DNA from: UMGS172 sp964634675
GTDB lineage: Bacteria > Bacillota > Clostridia > Oscillospirales > Acutalibacteraceae
Reading direction: 5' to 3'
Assembly (NCBI GenBank): GCA_964634675.1
Contig: CAZWLH010000031.1
Coordinates: forward strand, 1 to 16,402
Length of the DNA: 16,402 nucleotides
Shown here in pieces: positions 1 through 7,519 of this stretch. Position 1 is the stretch's first letter. The number at the start of each line of letters is the position of its first letter. Both the position numbers and the translations under genes were made by a program. Under the pieces are notes generated by a model, which saw only the letters and a list, made by a program, of their open reading frames with translations, was not told the origin of the DNA and made no database searches.

Positions 1-853
1 GATCCATCATACCGTGGTAATCGGTGTAAGCCTGGTAAAGCTCCATAAGCGTGAACTCGGGGCTGTGACGGGTATCAAGACCCTCGTTGCGGAAAACGCG
101 GCCTATCTCGTAAACACGCTCCAAGCCGCCGACGATAAGGCGCTTCAAATAAAGCTCGAGCGAAATTCTGAGCTTGAAATCCTGATCGAGTGCGTTGAAA
201 TGAGTCTCGAAAGGACGGGCGGCGGCACCGCCTGCATTCTGAACAAGCATCGGAGTCTCGACCTCTAAAAATCCGAGGTTATCGAGATAATTTCTTATCT
301 CTCTGATAATACGTGAGCGCTTGATAAAGGTATCCTTCGACTCCTGATTCATTATGAGATCAACATAGCGCTGACGGTAGCGTGCATCGGTGTTGGTGAG
401 TCCGTGGAACTTTTCGGGAAGCACCTGCAAGCTCTTGGAAAGCAATGTGACCTCGGAGGCGTGGATGCTGATCTCTCCCGTTTTGGTTTTGAAAACCTCG
501 CCCGTGATACCGACAACGTCGCCGATATCCATACGCTTAAAGTCCTTATAATGCTCCTCGCCGATGCTGTCACGTGCAACGTAGGCCTGTATGGTGCCTG
601 CGATATCCTGCACGTTACAGAAGCTTGCCTTGCCCATAATGCGCTTGGACATCATACGTCCGGCAACGGTAACGGCCTTGCCCTCGTTGGCCTCAAAGTC
701 GTTTTTGATATCGGCGCTGTGATGAGTTACATCAAACTTGGTTATCTTGAACGGATCCTTACCTGCCGCCTGAAGCTCGGCAAGCTTGTCACGTCTCACT
801 CTGAGGATCTCGTTAAGATCCTGTACCTGTGACTGATTGTTATTGTTTTCCAT
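1..853 (-). CDS. lysS: Lysyl-tRNA synthetase (class II), C-terminus cut off by the window
   Basis: Charges tRNA-Lys with lysine in the cytoplasm (ATP-dependent class II aminoacyl-tRNA synthetase). The visible 284 codons start at ATG 853-851. They hold the OB-fold anticodon-binding domain at roughly residues 58-160 (including the segment GRMMSKRIMGKASF) and the beginning of the catalytic core: GLTNTDARYRQRYVDL near 150-165, the dimer motif 1 region NYLDNLGFLEVETPML near 188-202, ARPFETHFNALD, ELYLKRLIVGG, and motif 2 FRNEGLDTRHSPEFTLMELYQAY near 253-275. Written in parts, these match bacterial LysRS throughout. The usual length is about 500 residues, so about 215 residues lie outside the window. 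A Shine-Dalgarno AAGGA sits just upstream of the start. The gene follows greA by 23 bases and has no promoter of its own in that gap, so the two are surely co-transcribed, an arrangement common in Firmicutes. Identity is very sure. Confidence 0.96.
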   Translation of the reverse strand, partial: MENNNNQSQVQDLNEILRVRRDKLAELQAAGKDPFKITKFDVTHHSADIKNDFEANEGKAVTVAGRMMSKRIMGKASFCNVQDIAGTIQAYVARDSIGEEHYKDFKRMDIGDVVGITGEVFKTKTGEISIHASEVTLLSKSLQVLPEKFHGLTNTDARYRQRYVDLIMNQESKDTFIKRSRIIREIRNYLDNLGFLEVETPMLVQNAGGAAARPFETHFNALDQDFKLRISLELYLKRLIVGGLERVYEIGRVFRNEGLDTRHSPEFTLMELYQAYTDYHGMMD

Positions 854-876
854 TATTACACATCCTTGAAGGTGGA

Positions 877-1350
877 TTATCTCGAAACCTCGATGATTTT
901 GAACTTAAGATGTCCGGCATCGCAGACGACCGTAACCTCGTCACCTGCTCTGTGTCCCATAAGGGCGGCGCCGACCGGCGATTCGTCGGATATCTTGTAT
1001 TCTCTGGGATCGGACTCGGCCGAGCCGACTATCGTGTAAACGATGTCCTCGTCGAATTCTTCGTCATGAAGCTTTACGGTACAGCCGATGGTTATGGTAC
1101 CCTCGGCAACGTCCATATCGTCAATGACCTGTGCGTTTTTGAGCATGGTCTCAAGCTCAACGATACGGGCCTCTATTTTAGCCTGCTCGTTTTTGGCTTC
1201 ATCATATTCGCTGTTTTCGGAAAGGTCTCCGAAGCCTCTTGCAATCTTGATTTTTTCGGCAATCTCATGACGGGCAACGGTTTTTAAGGTTTCAAGCTCA
1301 TTCTGCAATGCCTTAAGACCCTCAGAGGTTAAAAGTACAGCCTTTGTCAT
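877..1350 (-). CDS. greA: Transcription elongation factor GreA
   Basis: GreA enters the secondary channel of RNA polymerase and stimulates cleavage of backtracked transcripts, rescuing stalled complexes. The protein is 157 residues, the normal size. Residues 1-75 form the antiparallel coiled coil. It carries the signature GFGDLSENSEYDEAKNEQ at about 39-56, with the acidic tip residues D42 and E45 that coordinate the catalytic magnesium in characterised GreA proteins. Residues 80-157 form the FKBP-like C-terminal domain (TIGCTVKL, YTIVGSAESDP, SPVGAALMGHRAGDEV). The start is supported by GAAAGG upstream of ATG 1350. The gene is driven by the consensus promoter at 1415-1443 and is followed 23 bases later by lysS. 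Nothing odd is seen. Confidence 0.97.
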   Translation of the reverse strand: MTKAVLLTSEGLKALQNELETLKTVARHEIAEKIKIARGFGDLSENSEYDEAKNEQAKIEARIVELETMLKNAQVIDDMDVAEGTITIGCTVKLHDEEFDEDIVYTIVGSAESDPREYKISDESPVGAALMGHRAGDEVTVVCDAGHLKFKIIEVSR

Positions 1351-1414
1351 ATTCTATCAACCTTTCAATTATCGTTTTGCATAAATATGCATAGTAAACC
1401 AAAATATAAGTTAT

Positions 1415-1443
1415 ATTATAAAGTATCTTTTTCGAAGTGTCAA
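1415..1443 (-). promoter_or_regulatory. Sigma-A promoter of greA-lysS, perfect consensus
   Basis: On the minus strand TTGACA (1443-1438) and TATAAT (1420-1415) are separated by exactly 17 bases. Both hexamers match the vegetative consensus at every position. The predicted transcript would begin near 1408, giving a leader of about 58 bases before greA. A perfect promoter fits a strongly expressed housekeeping pair. Confidence 0.9.
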
Positions 1444-1455
1444 GTAAATCTTGAC
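1439..1455. repeat. Inverted repeat overlapping the greA -35 box
   Basis: GTCAAG and CTTGAC form a perfect 6-base inverted repeat around a 5-base AT-only centre. One arm contains most of the -35 hexamer of the greA promoter. It could be an operator, or a weak hairpin at the end of the upstream WbsX-like gene. There is no run of T after it on the minus strand, so an intrinsic terminator is unlikely. Confidence 0.5.
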
Positions 1456-1477
1456 GAAAGGCGGTAAATTCGGCTTT

Positions 1478-2611
1478 TTATTTGTCTTCGCCGTCGCAAA
1501 ACACCCTTTTGACCGCCTCCAAATAGCCGTAACCGTTCAAGAAATCCGGCTCGAGATAGCTTGTTTCGGTCCATTCGTTCCAACTGTTGACGGTTATGAG
1601 CGGAGCCGAAAGCGTATGGGTATCGACAAATTCCTTTGCCTTTATAAGTGCTCTTTCAAAGCTTTCGGGCGTATTGTTCTTCATAACACGCGGACGAACC
1701 TTGCGGTATCTTAAATTATTGTTCCAACCTATCGAAATATGCGGAAAATAGCTTCCGTCATACTTTTTATAAAATTCTTCCCACTTTTTCACAACATCCG
1801 CGGTTATCTCATCATAATCACGGTTTATGTCGGTGAAGTGGCAATACTGATAGTTTGTGGCACTGTCAAAGCCGAGAAGCCTTGCAAGCGTTGCGGTATC
1901 GGCCGAATTTTCCTCGGAGTTGGAGTCAACACCACTTAGATTATGCTTTATATCGCCCCACTGAGTGATCTGCAAATGAAGTCCCGGAAGTCCTGCCTTG
2001 ATACATTTTTCGCGGAGCAGCTCAAGCTTCTTTTCGGTGTTTTCGATGCCGCCGAGACCCTTAATGAGATTGTTTATGTCGTATATCATAAAGACCGGCT
2101 TGCCGTCGATCTTATAATAAAGCTCGTGCGTGAAATAGCGTGAGATAAGGCGGTCGGAAATTATGTCAAACTGCTCGCCGTCGGCTTCTCCGCTCCAAAC
2201 CACCGTACCGCCGTCCTCACTTGAGGAATTTCTGACATCCCAGCAGTAATTGGCATCGTGGTTAGACCACATAAGATAGAATTTCATACGGCTGTTGTTT
2301 TGAGCCTTTAAGAAGCCGTCATTCAAACAGCCCTCCAAAAACGGGCGCTTGTCATACCAATACCAATCATATATGAAAACGTTTACTCCGTGATCGGCGG
2401 CCGCATCTATCTGCATCTGCATAACGTAACAGTCGGCCTCGTTGACATATCCCCAAAGCGGCTGTCGCTTCTCGCTGAACTCGGGATAATCGCGCAGCTC
2501 GTTTTTAACGGTCTGCCATTCGCCCATTCCCTCGGGCCAGAATATCTTTGTTCTCGGTTCGTCACCGGTATATGCCGGCCATACGAACGCCGCAATGTCG
2601 TATTTTTTCAT
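1478..2611 (-). CDS. WbsX / glycoside hydrolase 99-like protein
   Basis: A 377-residue protein of the WbsX (GH99-like TIM-barrel) family, whose members are found in polysaccharide gene clusters and act on, or are thought to act on, mannose-type glycans. Family landmarks: N-terminal DIAAFVWPAY (5-14), LWGYVNEAD (52-60) followed by MQMQIDAAADHGVNVFIYDWYWYD near 64-87, the strand FYLMWSNHD (111-119), HLQITQWG, and the C-terminal signature NSWNEWTETSYLEPD (342-356) followed by GYGYLEA. The glutamates E346 and E349 in WNEWTE sit where the GH99 catalytic carboxylates are expected; this mapping is by motif, not structure. There is no signal peptide, so it is predicted to be cytoplasmic. GGAGGAAG lies upstream of ATG 2611. 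It is 86 bases after the ligase-like gene and has no clear promoter, so it is probably the last gene of that operon. Substrate and whether it is a hydrolase or transferase are unknown. Confidence 0.8.
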   Translation of the reverse strand: MKKYDIAAFVWPAYTGDEPRTKIFWPEGMGEWQTVKNELRDYPEFSEKRQPLWGYVNEADCYVMQMQIDAAADHGVNVFIYDWYWYDKRPFLEGCLNDGFLKAQNNSRMKFYLMWSNHDANYCWDVRNSSSEDGGTVVWSGEADGEQFDIISDRLISRYFTHELYYKIDGKPVFMIYDINNLIKGLGGIENTEKKLELLREKCIKAGLPGLHLQITQWGDIKHNLSGVDSNSEENSADTATLARLLGFDSATNYQYCHFTDINRDYDEITADVVKKWEEFYKKYDGSYFPHISIGWNNNLRYRKVRPRVMKNNTPESFERALIKAKEFVDTHTLSAPLITVNSWNEWTETSYLEPDFLNGYGYLEAVKRVFCDGEDK

Positions 2612-2686
2612 ATATTTCTTCCTCCAGCAGTACTATTTTGAAACATTGTCCGCACTTTTGAGCTGAGCTCTTTTTTCCGAATCGTT

Positions 2687-2717
2687 CTTTAACTCATTTA
2701 CTTTAACTCATTTACTT
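2687..2717. repeat. 14-base tandem duplication across a stop codon
   Basis: The 14-base unit CTTTAACTCATTTA occurs twice in direct tandem (2687-2700 and 2701-2714), and the period continues for three more bases. On the minus strand the first copy ends the ligase-like gene (…NELK stop). The second copy lies just after the stop and repeats the last codons out of the coding region. It looks like a recent slippage or duplication event with no effect on the protein. Confidence 0.85.
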
Positions 2718-3861
2718 CGACACCGAGGCCCAAGGTGATCATCAAAAGAATCATACCGGTCTGTATCCAAACAAAGGTCGTATCGATAAGGCCGTAAATT
2801 GCAAGAGCGATGCCGACGGCAAAAATGAAGCCGACCGACGGACTGTTAAGTCCCGTTGCTTTTCTGCTTTTTCGGCACTTAAAGCAAAGAGCGTAAAACC
2901 TTGCGACAAGAGCGGTCACAAGCAGTGCTCCCACCGCACCGTGGCACAAAACGATGTCAAGATAGACACTGTGAGCCATTGAGGCTTTATATATAACCTG
3001 AGTTTCGTGCAACTTGTTATACAAAAATTTATAAGAGTAAAAGCCGTGACCGAAAATCGGAGTTTTTTTAACGTTTTCTACCGCAAAATTCCAAATTTCA
3101 AGACGATTATCAATGGTTGCCGAAAGCTCTCCGAGGCGTGTTATAAGGCTCGGGACGAGCAGTACGACCACAACTGCCGCAAGTGCTATTGAGGAAAAAA
3201 TCAACAGCAGGCGGTAGCTTTTTGTGAATATGAGAATCAGCAGTATGCCTATAAAAGCAACAAGCCAAAGGCTCATACTTCCGCAAAGATAGATGCCTGC
3301 GGCACAAATCAGCGCTATTGAGTAATAGATAAACGACCTTTTGTCCGAGGTCGCCGCTTTATATGCACATATGAATATTGCGAAGGTCAGAGCCGCACCG
3401 AAAAAGTTCGGATTGGTAAAGCAGCTCAAAGCGCGATAATTTTCAACATTGCGGTTGAAAAGCATCTCAACCACGGCAACGATAACCGAAAAAACGGCAC
3501 CGCAAAGCACACTGTCAAGCAGTTTTTCGTAAAACTGCCTTGTGACCGACGACTGCGCCGCAAGTATGCAGCAGGCCGCCGCGGCAAACACCGCCGTGCG
3601 TGCAAGTCCGACATAATTGCGGCTGATTGCGGCAACCGCCGCCGCATAGACCAAAAACACAAACGCCGGAACCGTGCAGGGGTTTGCGGTAACCCTGCGG
3701 CGAAGCATCTTCACCGAGACGGTGAAAATCCCGACCGCAGCCGACAGAACATATAGCACCGTATAAGGCAAAAAGGCCGAAAACGCCATTAAAAGCAAAG
3801 CCGCCTTAAAGACGGCTTCCTGCTTTTCGGTCTTGCTCATTTCCTTAAAGCCGAGCTTCAT
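2698..3861 (-). CDS. O-antigen ligase / Wzy-like polysaccharide membrane protein
   Basis: A 387-residue polytopic inner-membrane protein with about ten hydrophobic segments. It belongs to the Wzy_C (O-antigen ligase-like) superfamily, whose members polymerise or ligate lipid-linked glycans on the outer face of the membrane. The family core is seen as R252 with IW 255-256 (NRLEIWNFAVENVKKTPIFGHG in parts), P267, the GHG at 270-272, and the conserved AHSVYLDIVLCHG near 295-307 followed by a glycine-rich helix. In a Gram-positive cell the acceptor would be a cell-wall glycopolymer or capsule rather than LPS. The ATG at 3861 overlaps the TGA stop of the upstream gene (ATGA), so its translation is probably coupled to that gene. 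The specific polymer is unknown. Family membership is likely; ligase versus polymerase cannot be told. Confidence 0.82.
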   Translation of the reverse strand: MKLGFKEMSKTEKQEAVFKAALLLMAFSAFLPYTVLYVLSAAVGIFTVSVKMLRRRVTANPCTVPAFVFLVYAAAVAAISRNYVGLARTAVFAAAACCILAAQSSVTRQFYEKLLDSVLCGAVFSVIVAVVEMLFNRNVENYRALSCFTNPNFFGAALTFAIFICAYKAATSDKRSFIYYSIALICAAGIYLCGSMSLWLVAFIGILLILIFTKSYRLLLIFSSIALAAVVVVLLVPSLITRLGELSATIDNRLEIWNFAVENVKKTPIFGHGFYSYKFLYNKLHETQVIYKASMAHSVYLDIVLCHGAVGALLVTALVARFYALCFKCRKSRKATGLNSPSVGFIFAVGIALAIYGLIDTTFVWIQTGMILLMITLGLGVEVNELK

Positions 3862-6704
3862 CGGCGTGTCCTCAGCTTGGCAACAATTGCCGATACTGCT
3901 GTAAATGCAAGCTGGAAGCCTGCCACAGTAAGACCTGTGATAAGATTAAATTTTGAAGTAAGGCAAAGATATACCAACAAAAACGCTCCGAGTGCTGCGG
4001 CAATGATGAATATAGCCTTCAAGACGGCATAAATACCGTTCAGGGATACCGCAGAAGAAACACTCGAGAAAAATCCGCAAACATTTTTACCGTAAGCGGC
4101 AGGTGCGGACATCGACTCGGTCGGTAACGTAAGTGAACCGTAAACGGTACGTCCGTTGTGGTTCATAACCTTTAAGGCATCGTCGGGCAGTCCGAAATAA
4201 TCACAAAGCATTTCAGTAGAAGCATTGGGATCCTTAGGCTCGACAACAACGGTCATTCCTGTTGAGCAGAGTATCTGCAATTCACGGGCGATATTCTCAT
4301 CGGCCTCGTATTTTACTATAAGCAGCAGGCAAGGAACGCCGTCAATGGCGATATAAACCGGGAAATATCCTGCTCTGAGCACCTTTTGGTCAACTGCGGC
4401 CGCAGGCACCTGAACATTATGTCCCTGAAGCATATTTCGGTTGCCGATAAGTATCGTGCGTTCACCTATCCAGCCCGAAATACCCATTTTATCCTCATAC
4501 TGCACACCGTTTACCTTGGGGTACTGACGTTCGGCATCCTTTCCGATTATCTCTTTGAAAATCGGAGCAAGCGGACTGCCTGCCGCAGTGGCTACCGCAC
4601 CCGCATCGACAAGTGTACGGCCGATCTCATTTGAACCGAGCGGCTTCATATTATAAAGGCTGACGGTGCCTTCGGGAAAAAGATCTGCGGTGGTAACCGC
4701 AACGATGTTTGCGAGGTTAAGCTCATATGCGCCCTTATAGCCTGCAATGACCGCTCCGTAGGAGTCGGCTTTTTTTGCGGCAAGGTACATCGGAAGCTCA
4801 CATATAAGTGCGGCAGAGGCCGGGAATGCACACAAAAGCACGGCTTCGAAAACGGTGAAGCCGAGACCCACACCGCCGAAATAGGCCGAAATAACTCCGC
4901 CAATGAGTGCTACGGCAACGGCCGTAACAAAAAGCGGCATCAAGCGGTGCTCAAACGGGCTGTCATAACCGCAGTTTTTAAGATAATCTCTTACATTGAC
5001 GGTTTTGCGGCCGCAAAGCACCATAGCTTCGGTATCAACCGAGCCCGAGGCAACGGTCTCGGCGTTCTTTCCTTTGATCGATGCCACGCCGCGCTTGACC
5101 GATGAGGTCGCAATTTTCTCGAGTCCTCTTAAAATACGTGTCGATTTCGCCAGATGAGCAAAGCGGTTGACAGACAAAAGTATGACCGACGCCGTTGCAA
5201 AGCCCGAATATTTTCCGTCGCACGCAAAGGTCGAAACTGCCGACTGCAACAAGGCTGCGACCGATGTGACCGCAACGCAGGAATCGAACTTCGGACGCTT
5301 ATCGGCAATATTTTTGAGATCCTTGAAAATATCGTAGTTGAAAAGCACTGCGGCAAGCAAAAGTATCAGATCGATCATACCGACAGTGGCCTTGGGAAGC
5401 ATTTTAAATATCGGAGTCGCAAAGACCAAGCTTATAACGGCAACAACGGCCGTAAATACCGCAATGATCTTGTTATGCAACTTTTCGCCCAAAAGCTTAA
5501 TTTTAAGCTTGGAGGCATCATTGAGTGTCTTATAATCCTCAATGTCGCCGAGAGCCTTGTCATCGGTCTCGTAATACGGCGTGTCCTCGTAATCGAAGTC
5601 ATCGTCATCATCCGAAAAGCCGTCGTCGTAATCGGACATATCTGCGTTCAAAGTGTCGCTATCGGCACGCTTGGATATAATATCGCCGAGATTGTCGAAC
5701 ATTATGGTTTTGGCATCGGCCTCGGTTTCGGCCTCCTTTGCCGATTTCACAAGCCGTGAAACATCGATATCACCGTCGGGTGTGTGCTGAAGCACGGTTC
5801 CTCTGACGACCTTGCCGTAAATTCTGACATCACCGTCGGGCTTGGCCATACGTGTTGTACGCATAATATCCGAATCACTGTCGGTCGGAATGACCTCTAC
5901 GGTGAGCTTTTTCTCGGAAGCGGCGGCTTGAACCGGTTCGGTCTTGCCCTCGGTGCGGATGCCTGCTTTATCGGCGGTGCTTTCTATGGCAGTGTCTGGC
6001 TGTTTCGTCACGAGTGCGGCACTCGGCTCGGAAGCGGCCGATGACGGCTGTTCGCCTCTGAGCATAGAAATTATCTCATCCATCGAGCGTTTTTTGGGTG
6101 CTTCAACAGAGCTCTCCTTGGGTCTGTATTCGCACTTTACACTGCCGGTATCTAAGCTGTACTTCTCGCTTGAATATGCTCCGACATCTTCGCCCGCAGC
6201 CTTGGCAACGGCGGTGCGGCACTTTTCGAGGAATGCATCGGTTGCGGCGGAGCGGCTCGGAAGCGGCGCGGTTTGAGGCTTTGCCGCCGCTTTAACGGGA
6301 GCGGCAGCTTGCGGCTTATTGCTTGAAGAAGAAATATCGTCACTGCCGGGCTGTGCGGTAAAATCCGACTTAGGCGAAGCTTTTTCTTTATTCACCTCGG
6401 CCGCCCATGACGGAACATAATCGTCATCCATAGGTGCTTCGGTATGTTGTTTTTCACGCTCAAGCATACGCTTATAAACCGAATCGGGCCGAGGATGCTC
6501 CATCGGTATTTCGTCGATACTGCGGCTGATCGCGACCTCGTCCGCCGTCAGTGCGTGCGGTGCCGAGATATTACCCTGTCCGACACGGTGAGTACCGTTG
6601 CGGCGCTGTCCTGCCGGTATGAAAATATCGTCTTCATCGGTGAAAAGGTTTTCGTTGTGCAAACCGTCAAACTCGTTATCCTTTTTCTTTCCGAAAATTC
6701 CCAT
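3858..6704 (-). CDS. Degenerate P1B-type ATPase-like membrane protein with long disordered N-terminus
   Basis: Not a recognised named protein. It is 948 residues from ATG 6704. Residues 1-~395 are low-complexity and hydrophilic, with Ala/Pro/Ser-rich stretches and an acidic run near 356-372. Residues ~405-945 follow the plan of a heavy-metal P-type ATPase: paired helices (~412-435, 443-462); a loop KRPKFDSCVAVTSVAALLQS (469-488) resembling the NMDxLVALGT region; helices ~590-640; a nucleotide-domain-like segment GISGWIGERTILIGNRNML (741-759); and two C-terminal helices (~895-945). Every catalytic motif is lost or altered. The membrane CPC is CAFP (625-628), DKTGT is replaced by ADLFPEGTVS (673-682), the HP motif is AGSPLAP (708-714), TGDN is replaced by EPKDPNAST (822-830), the TGE actuator loop is absent, and no GDGxND is found. 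It is therefore predicted to be a pseudoenzyme, perhaps a scaffold or regulator. Its stop overlaps the ligase-like start. The open frame also extends to TTG 6710, but ATG 6704 fits the Shine-Dalgarno better. Confidence 0.7.
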   Translation of the reverse strand: MGIFGKKKDNEFDGLHNENLFTDEDDIFIPAGQRRNGTHRVGQGNISAPHALTADEVAISRSIDEIPMEHPRPDSVYKRMLEREKQHTEAPMDDDYVPSWAAEVNKEKASPKSDFTAQPGSDDISSSSNKPQAAAPVKAAAKPQTAPLPSRSAATDAFLEKCRTAVAKAAGEDVGAYSSEKYSLDTGSVKCEYRPKESSVEAPKKRSMDEIISMLRGEQPSSAASEPSAALVTKQPDTAIESTADKAGIRTEGKTEPVQAAASEKKLTVEVIPTDSDSDIMRTTRMAKPDGDVRIYGKVVRGTVLQHTPDGDIDVSRLVKSAKEAETEADAKTIMFDNLGDIISKRADSDTLNADMSDYDDGFSDDDDDFDYEDTPYYETDDKALGDIEDYKTLNDASKLKIKLLGEKLHNKIIAVFTAVVAVISLVFATPIFKMLPKATVGMIDLILLLAAVLFNYDIFKDLKNIADKRPKFDSCVAVTSVAALLQSAVSTFACDGKYSGFATASVILLSVNRFAHLAKSTRILRGLEKIATSSVKRGVASIKGKNAETVASGSVDTEAMVLCGRKTVNVRDYLKNCGYDSPFEHRLMPLFVTAVAVALIGGVISAYFGGVGLGFTVFEAVLLCAFPASAALICELPMYLAAKKADSYGAVIAGYKGAYELNLANIVAVTTADLFPEGTVSLYNMKPLGSNEIGRTLVDAGAVATAAGSPLAPIFKEIIGKDAERQYPKVNGVQYEDKMGISGWIGERTILIGNRNMLQGHNVQVPAAAVDQKVLRAGYFPVYIAIDGVPCLLLIVKYEADENIARELQILCSTGMTVVVEPKDPNASTEMLCDYFGLPDDALKVMNHNGRTVYGSLTLPTESMSAPAAYGKNVCGFFSSVSSAVSLNGIYAVLKAIFIIAAALGAFLLVYLCLTSKFNLITGLTVAGFQLAFTAVSAIVAKLRTRR

Positions 6705-6714
6705 ATTCAAATAA

Positions 6715-6720
6715 CTCCTT
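6715..6720 (-). promoter_or_regulatory. Shine-Dalgarno site deciding the start of the ATPase-like gene
   Basis: AAGGAG on the minus strand lies 10 bases before ATG 6704 but only 4 bases before the in-frame TTG at 6710. The ATG is therefore the better start. The site overlaps the stop codon of the rlmB-type gene (6719-6721), so the two genes are closely coupled. Confidence 0.6.
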
Positions 6721-7519
6721 AATTGTTGGCTTTTATGCCTTTTTTCTGACGTGCCGCCTCATACATCAAAACACCGGCGGCCACCGAAGCATTGAGCGAA
6801 TTTATCTTGCCGAGCATCGGCATTGCGACAGTGGCATCACAGCTTTTTTTGACAAGTGCTCCGACACCTCTGCCCTCGGAGCCGATGACGAAGGCACAGG
6901 CGCCGCGGTAATCGACCGAGCACCAATCCTGTCCGTCCATATCGGCGGCATAGACCCAAACGCCCTTTTCCTTAAGCTCTTCTATACAGGCGGTTATGTT
7001 GGTGACCCTCGCCACACGCATATATTCCAAAGCGCCTGCCGACGATTTTGCCACGACGGCATTAAGAGAAGCGCTTCTTCGCTTCGGAATGATTATTCCG
7101 TGAACACCGCAGGCCTCGGCGGTACGTATCACCGCACCGAGATTGTGCGGATCCTCGATGCCGTCGCAAATTATAACAAAGGGCGGTTCACCCTTTTGCT
7201 CTGCATATTCAAGAATGTCGGCAACCTCACTGTACTGATGAGAGGCCACGACCACGGCAACGCCCTGATGAGATGCTCCGCCGCTCATAAAGTCGAGCTT
7301 GCGTGAGTCGACCTCCTTTACGGGGATACCTCTCTCACGGCATTTTGCCACAAGTGCCCTTATCGAGCCGTTCATAGATCCGTGTGCAACAAGAAGCTTG
7401 TCTATCTCACGTCCCGAGCGAAGAGCCTCGGTCACGGGATTGCGGCCGACTATTACGTCGGTGAAGCGTGCTTCCTCTTGCGAATTTAAAGTTTCTTCCG
7501 ATATTTCAGCCATTTTCAT
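6719..7519 (-). CDS. rlmB: 23S rRNA (guanosine-2'-O-)methyltransferase, RlmB/TrmH (SPOUT) family
   Basis: A SPOUT-class RNA 2'-O-ribose methyltransferase that uses S-adenosylmethionine. RlmB modifies G2251 in the 23S rRNA peptidyl-transferase region. The N-terminal substrate-binding domain begins with VIVGRNPVTEALRSG (about 23-37). The catalytic knot carries the three SpoU motifs: DGIEDPHNLGAVIRTAEA (motif 1), FVIGSEGRGVGALVKKSCD (motif 2), and MPMLGKINSLNASVAAGV with LMYEAARQ (motif 3). The length of 266 residues is normal. ATG 7519 overlaps the upstream kinase-like gene by 14 bases. A second in-frame ATG at 7513 is better spaced (9 bases) from the AGGG upstream and may be the true start (264 residues). 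The exact target (RlmB versus another TrmH paralogue) is inferred from the motifs and length. Confidence 0.9.
   Translation of the reverse strand: MKMAEISEETLNSQEEARFTDVIVGRNPVTEALRSGREIDKLLVAHGSMNGSIRALVAKCRERGIPVKEVDSRKLDFMSGGASHQGVAVVVASHQYSEVADILEYAEQKGEPPFVIICDGIEDPHNLGAVIRTAEACGVHGIIIPKRRSASLNAVVAKSSAGALEYMRVARVTNITACIEELKEKGVWVYAADMDGQDWCSVDYRGACAFVIGSEGRGVGALVKKSCDATVAMPMLGKINSLNASVAAGVLMYEAARQKKGIKANN

Noticed and set aside
1444..1477. Terminator after the WbsX-like gene
   Set aside because: The inverted repeat at 1439-1455 is short and not followed by a run of T on the minus strand, and no GC-rich hairpin is seen. Read-through into greA-lysS cannot be excluded.
2665..2680. Short palindrome with T-run in the 86-base gap before the WbsX-like gene
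   Set aside because: The stem is about 5 bases with almost no loop, and the T-run is on the plus strand, where no gene ends. It cannot terminate the minus-strand operon.
5154..5759. 201-codon plus-strand open frame inside the ATPase-like gene
   Set aside because: It is antisense to a long intact frame. Its low-complexity composition mirrors the complementary codons, and nothing supports expression.
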